Shown: one piece after another, positions 8,681 to 11,701 of the stretch
How the letters are laid out: the number at the start of each line of letters is the position of its first letter
Numbering within the stretch: the first letter of the stretch is position 1
Translations under genes and position numbers: made by a program
Source of the DNA: Oligoflexia bacterium
Lineage (GTDB): Bacteria > Bdellovibrionota > JAFGOL01
Reading direction: 5' to 3'
DNA length: 11,701 nucleotides
Assembly: GCA_016926495.1 (NCBI GenBank)
Contig: JAFGOL010000073.1
Span: forward strand, 1-11,701
Notes under the pieces: model-generated
What the model was told of the DNA's origin: nothing
Seen by the model: the letters and a program-made list of their open reading frames with translations, nothing else
The model's database searches: none

Positions 8681-9196
8681 TCAGTTCCTGAGACAACTCC
8701 TGGCCTGATTAAAAAACATTATCACTGGGTTCGATCTGTACTCGGGAAAAGTCCAGTAATCGACCGGATTATACGTCCCGTTCTTGTAAAAAAGTGTAAC
8801 CTCGGCGTAAACACCCCGCGAAAGATAGACCCTGTGAAAAAACGGCTTGTTGGTGGCCAGAACTATATTCTCGGGAGTGACAAGGCCGGGATCTATATTA
8901 ACGGTCCTTTTACCCCGCTCCGAAAACTCCTCTTCAATGCCGTCGGTCATCTTTTTTATTCCGACAATTCCGTCCCTGCCCGTTAACCCGTCATAAACTA
9001 TAAATATCCTTTTTAAGTCCGGTCCCATCTCGTCCTGATAATAGTCTGTCCATACAAAACCCGACAATAAGGAGGTAAGCCGTACCGCGCCGATCCTTTC
9101 GGCCATAAGGGTGACAATTTCACAGGGATTTACCTTCCGTGAAAACAACACGGACGTAAAAAGCAGTGCCGGACCCGGTTCGCGTGGAACGCTCAT
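8681..9196 (-). CDS. DUF4416 family protein, function unknown
   Basis: Uncharacterised protein of 171 residues. Conserved-looking blocks that I recognise as DUF4416 are TDYYQDEMG (50-58), LKRIFIVYD (61-69), KRTVNIDPGLVTPENIVLAT (96-115), HRVYLSRGVYAEVTL (121-135) and PEYRS (151-155). There is no signal peptide or membrane segment. The invariant-looking Asp, Tyr, His and Arg residues could form a binding or catalytic pocket, but no reaction is known to me. The frame is open to 9508, yet everything before 9196 is a shadow of the kinase gene. The ATG at 9196-9194 overlaps the kinase stop as ATGA, and there is only a distant AGGGA, so translation probably depends on re-initiation after the kinase. 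That coupling, in an LPS-core gene cluster, is the only visible clue to its role. Confidence 0.85.
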   Translation of the reverse strand: MSVPREPGPALLFTSVLFSRKVNPCEIVTLMAERIGAVRLTSLLSGFVWTDYYQDEMGPDLKRIFIVYDGLTGRDGIVGIKKMTDGIEEEFSERGKRTVNIDPGLVTPENIVLATNKPFFHRVYLSRGVYAEVTLFYKNGTYNPVDYWTFPEYRSNPVIMFFNQARSCLRN

Positions 9197-10188
9197 TTTA
9201 CGTCGTGTTCCCTGAGAAACTTTATGATCTCGGAGGGCGCGGTCACGGAAGTCCCAACCTTTCCCACGACAATGGCGGCGGCGACGTTGGCAAAAAATAT
9301 AGCATCGTCTATACCGCACGATGTTGAATACGCGAGAGCCAGGGAGGCGATCACCGTATCCCCGGCTCCGGAAACGTCGAAGACCTCCAGGGCGAAGGCC
9401 GGAATGGTGTGCATATCCGCATTCACGGAAAAAACGGTCATTCCTTCCCTGCCCCTGGTAATCACTACATACTCGGAGCCGAGTATCTGCATGAGCCTGT
9501 TTCCGCATTCAACAAAACTTTCCGCGTCTTCAATCTCTATTCCCGACAGTATCTGCGCCTCCGCGAGATTGGGCTTGAATACCGTGGTCCCTTTGAACAA
9601 TTCAATTTTTGTATACCTGCTGGGGTCGGTAAAAACGGGTTTGCCCTTTTCATTACACAACATTATAACATCCTGCGAAAATCCGCCCTTGAAAATACCC
9701 TTGGCGTAATCCTCGATAACAACAACATCCGCGGCATCAATCCTGTTCCTTAATTTTTCCATCAATTCATCCCTGACGCGTGCTGACGGCTGCTTGATGT
9801 TCTCGCTGTCTATTCTTACGACATGGTGAAGCTTTGAAGCAAGAACACGGGTTTTATGAGTAGTAGGCCTGCTTTCATCAACAACAAGCCCCTCCGTTTC
9901 CACCCCGAGGGCCGCCAGTTCATCCTTCAGGTATACGGCATTGGGATCGGAACCTATTACACCCACGATAGAGCATTTACCTCCCAGTGAAACTATATTG
10001 CTTACCACGTTAGAGGCAAGCCCCAGCCTGTGATATGTTTCCTTGACCTCCACAACCGGCACCGGGGCTTCAGGGCTAATCCTGTCCACCTTGCCGACGA
10101 TATAGCTGTCAACCCCGACATCGCCTATAACGAGGACATTGCTGTTTTTTATCCTGTCCAGTATCTTTTCCACTTTCTTAAGATTCAA
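9193..10188 (-). CDS. hldA: D-glycero-beta-D-manno-heptose-7-phosphate kinase (kinase-only HldA/RfaE1)
   Basis: PfkB/ribokinase-fold enzyme that phosphorylates heptose-7-phosphate at O-1 in the ADP-heptose pathway for the LPS inner core. The 331 residues show VLVIGDVGVDSYIVGKVDRISPEAP (18-42; the VGxVxRISPEAPVPV pattern is characteristic of RfaE1), the sugar-binding LGLASNVVSNIVSLGG (55-70), FTDPSRYTK (186-194), KPNLAEA (205-211), and the catalytic DVSGAGDT (271-278) with base D277. The usual GGAAN reads GLASN here. The nucleotidyltransferase half of bifunctional HldE is absent, so a separate HldC would be needed. The start is TTG at 10188, behind GGGAGG only 4 bases away; no ATG occurs near. 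The gene lies 15 bases after the GT9 gene and overlaps the DUF4416 gene by ATGA. Confidence 0.93.
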   Translation of the reverse strand: MNLKKVEKILDRIKNSNVLVIGDVGVDSYIVGKVDRISPEAPVPVVEVKETYHRLGLASNVVSNIVSLGGKCSIVGVIGSDPNAVYLKDELAALGVETEGLVVDESRPTTHKTRVLASKLHHVVRIDSENIKQPSARVRDELMEKLRNRIDAADVVVIEDYAKGIFKGGFSQDVIMLCNEKGKPVFTDPSRYTKIELFKGTTVFKPNLAEAQILSGIEIEDAESFVECGNRLMQILGSEYVVITRGREGMTVFSVNADMHTIPAFALEVFDVSGAGDTVIASLALAYSTSCGIDDAIFFANVAAAIVVGKVGTSVTAPSEIIKFLREHDVK

Positions 10189-10203
10189 GCTTCCTCCCCA
10201 AGA

Positions 10204-11283
10204 TTACAATGACAAGTGCATCTGACTTTCACTTGAATCATACATTCTTTTGGTTTTATCAAAAACATTTTCAACCGAAATTGTGTCCATGCAATTATAA
10301 AATTCACACCTGCTTCCCAGGCAATGCAGTCTTCCGGGACAGTCGGCCTCGGGCACTACGGATACCGCGTTTTTTGAGTAAGGCCCCCATCTTTTGGGAG
10401 ATTGCACCAAAACCGGGGAAAAAATGGATACAACGGGCACTGACGTTGCCACGGCGATATGCATCGGCCCGGTGCTGGGACCGACAAACAACTTGGCGCG
10501 GCTGATAAGTCCCGTCAATTCCTTCAGCGAAAACAAGCCCCCGGTATCATAGCTGGGGCCCTTTATATGCTGCTTTATTGAGGAGGTTATCCTTGCGTCT
10601 TCCTTTGACCCGGTGATAACAACCGGAACACCGGAGGATTCTATTATCATGCTCGCCAGTTCGGCATAATACGCGTACTTCCAGTTTAAGGCGGACCCTC
10701 CCATGGTGGGGTGTATCACAACATAACCGGAAGCCGGCGCTGTAAAGCCGATACTTTTCAGTTTGTCAAAAGCCCTTTCAACCGAACTATGGGAAACCGG
10801 AAGCTCAAGCGTGTGATCATAGTCACTCTCTTTCACGCCCAGTAATTTCAACAATTTTAAATTATACTCAAGCTCATGATATTCAACCCTTGATCTATGC
10901 TGCGCGATCCACTTTGTATACGAGAAAATCCCGGATAATTTTGTGAGAGTCCCGTACCTTTCCCTGATACCCGCTTTTTTCAGTATTGAAAGCACGTCAG
11001 AGTCATGCACAAGCATCAACGCGGCCCTGCACTTCAGGTCCCTCAACTGCTGAGTAACGAGTTTTGTCCTGTCAACACCGTAGCCTTCCGCATTGTCGTA
11101 ATAAACGACGCCCGATATACCGGGATAATTTTCTACAACGGGAGCGGCGTAAGAGGAAACCATCATGTAAAGCGGCTCGTTGGGAAATACCCTGCCAAGC
11201 GTCCTTACAACAGGCAGCGACAGGATCAAATCACCGATCCTGTCAGTTCTTGTAATGAGTATCCCTTTGTTATGTACGGACAT
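10204..11283 (-). CDS. Glycosyltransferase family 9 protein, probable LPS heptosyltransferase
   Basis: GT-B fold enzyme of 359 residues, expected to transfer a heptose from ADP-heptose to the growing LPS core on the cytoplasmic face of the inner membrane. The N-terminal ILITRTDRIGDLILSLPVVRTL (8-29) contains the acceptor-side Asp of the R.D.IGD motif. The C-terminal half has VVIHPTMGGSALNWK (188-202), the linker and donor-site start, and LFVGPSTGPMHIAVAT (265-280), the ADP-heptose signature with the D/S-TGPMHIA pattern. A cluster of four Cys near the end (315-331, ending NCM) is common in the family. Which core heptose it adds (WaaC, WaaF or later) cannot be told. The ATG at 11283 follows GAGG, which overlaps the stop of the upstream methyltransferase gene 8 bases away. 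The heptose kinase 15 bases downstream supports the assignment. Confidence 0.92.
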   Translation of the reverse strand: MSVHNKGILITRTDRIGDLILSLPVVRTLGRVFPNEPLYMMVSSYAAPVVENYPGISGVVYYDNAEGYGVDRTKLVTQQLRDLKCRAALMLVHDSDVLSILKKAGIRERYGTLTKLSGIFSYTKWIAQHRSRVEYHELEYNLKLLKLLGVKESDYDHTLELPVSHSSVERAFDKLKSIGFTAPASGYVVIHPTMGGSALNWKYAYYAELASMIIESSGVPVVITGSKEDARITSSIKQHIKGPSYDTGGLFSLKELTGLISRAKLFVGPSTGPMHIAVATSVPVVSIFSPVLVQSPKRWGPYSKNAVSVVPEADCPGRLHCLGSRCEFYNCMDTISVENVFDKTKRMYDSSESQMHLSL

Positions 11284-11291
11284 ACCTTCCT

Positions 11292-11701
11292 CTAATATGG
11301 CGGCTTGCTTAATATCGCTCTAACTTTATAGTCGCTGTCAGCGCCTATTTCATCATAATATAAAAGGTTCCATCCCTTTATTGTCCTTGAAAACTCGTAA
11401 GGCTTGTAACATTCATCCGCTTCCAGATCAGTATCCGAACGGTGCCTGATATAATCCATCGTATAAGCCTCAATCAGAAGCGTCCCTCCTATTACCAGCC
11501 CTTTTTTCAGTTCGTCCAGCAACCTTGGACTGCATTTATAGTCAATAACCACAACCGAATCGTATTTTTGCAGCGGTGCAAGGTAAAAATCCATTGACTG
11601 TACCTTGTAATCCACTCCGCACTTTTTGCTTTCGGCAAGCTCCGAAGCCTTTTTGATCGCAACTTCGCTGAAATCAACCGCTTCCACCTCAAATCCGCTG
11701 C
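11292..11701 (-). CDS. Class I SAM-dependent methyltransferase, 5' end outside window
   Basis: The last 135 residues of a methyltransferase that enters from the right edge. The visible part begins at SGFEVEAVDFSEVAIKKA, the end of strand beta-2, whose acidic residue (the D of AVDFS) binds the SAM ribose in TehB/Methyltransf_11-like enzymes. Next come DYKVQSMDFYLAPL and KYDSVVVIDYK (motif IV region, strand beta-4) and KKGLVIGGTLLIEAY (strand beta-5). The glycine-rich motif I lies outside. The frame has no stop up to the window end, so the GTG at 11687 is probably internal rather than a start. The stop lies 8 bases before the GT9 gene, which puts it in the same transcript. The substrate is unknown; a small-molecule or sugar methyltransferase of the envelope pathway is a guess from context only. 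Confidence 0.82.
   Translation of the reverse strand, partial: SGFEVEAVDFSEVAIKKASELAESKKCGVDYKVQSMDFYLAPLQKYDSVVVIDYKCSPRLLDELKKGLVIGGTLLIEAYTMDYIRHRSDTDLEADECYKPYEFSRTIKGWNLLYYDEIGADSDYKVRAILSKPPY

Noticed and set aside
9197..9508. N-terminal 104 codons of the longer open frame in front of DUF4416
   Set aside because: It lies wholly inside hldA in another frame, is Arg/Gly-rich and resembles no protein; the family's N-terminus fits ATG 9196.

Overview
The window is gene-dense chromosomal DNA from a diderm (Gram-negative) bacterium. The evidence is a TolC-type outer-membrane channel, an RND pump, a heptose-7-phosphate kinase and a GT9 heptosyltransferase, which together imply an outer membrane with heptose-containing LPS. 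The MreB sequence and the presence of a DUF4416 protein recall deltaproteobacterial/Desulfobacterota-like or other uncultured diderm lineages. Arg AGG/AGA and Ile ATA codons are common. I cannot name the taxon. There are nine protein-coding genes, seven complete and two cut by the window edges. I see no tRNA, rRNA, CRISPR array, insertion sequence or phage gene.

Layout. (1) 1-982, minus: mreB, 3' end outside the window. (2) 1064-5565, minus: a TolC-family outer-membrane factor followed 5 bases later by an RND pump subunit, with no periplasmic adaptor in the visible cluster. The 81-base gap between the pump and mreB holds a perfect 24-bp palindrome beside a consensus TTGACA. (3) 5566-5666: a 101-base divergent promoter region. 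(4) 5667-8674, plus: a compact three-gene unit of sirtuin deacylase, PlsB/AGPAT-like acyltransferase and MBL-fold (RNase Z-like) hydrolase. (5) 8681-11701, minus: a four-gene unit transcribed in the order methyltransferase (5' end outside), GT9 glycosyltransferase, heptose-7-phosphate kinase, DUF4416 protein. It converges on the MBL gene with only 6 bases between stop codons.

Functionally the window is about the cell envelope: shape (MreB), export across the envelope (OMF plus RND), phospholipid or other acyl transfer (PlsB-like), and inner-core LPS (HldA, GT9). I see no certain novel multi-gene system. The best leads are the sirtuin, which keeps its catalytic motifs but lacks about a dozen residues of the NAD-binding loop; the DUF4416 gene coupled by an ATGA overlap to the heptose kinase; the doubly symmetric palindrome in front of mreB; and the acyltransferase whose motif III has Gly where the family normally has Glu.
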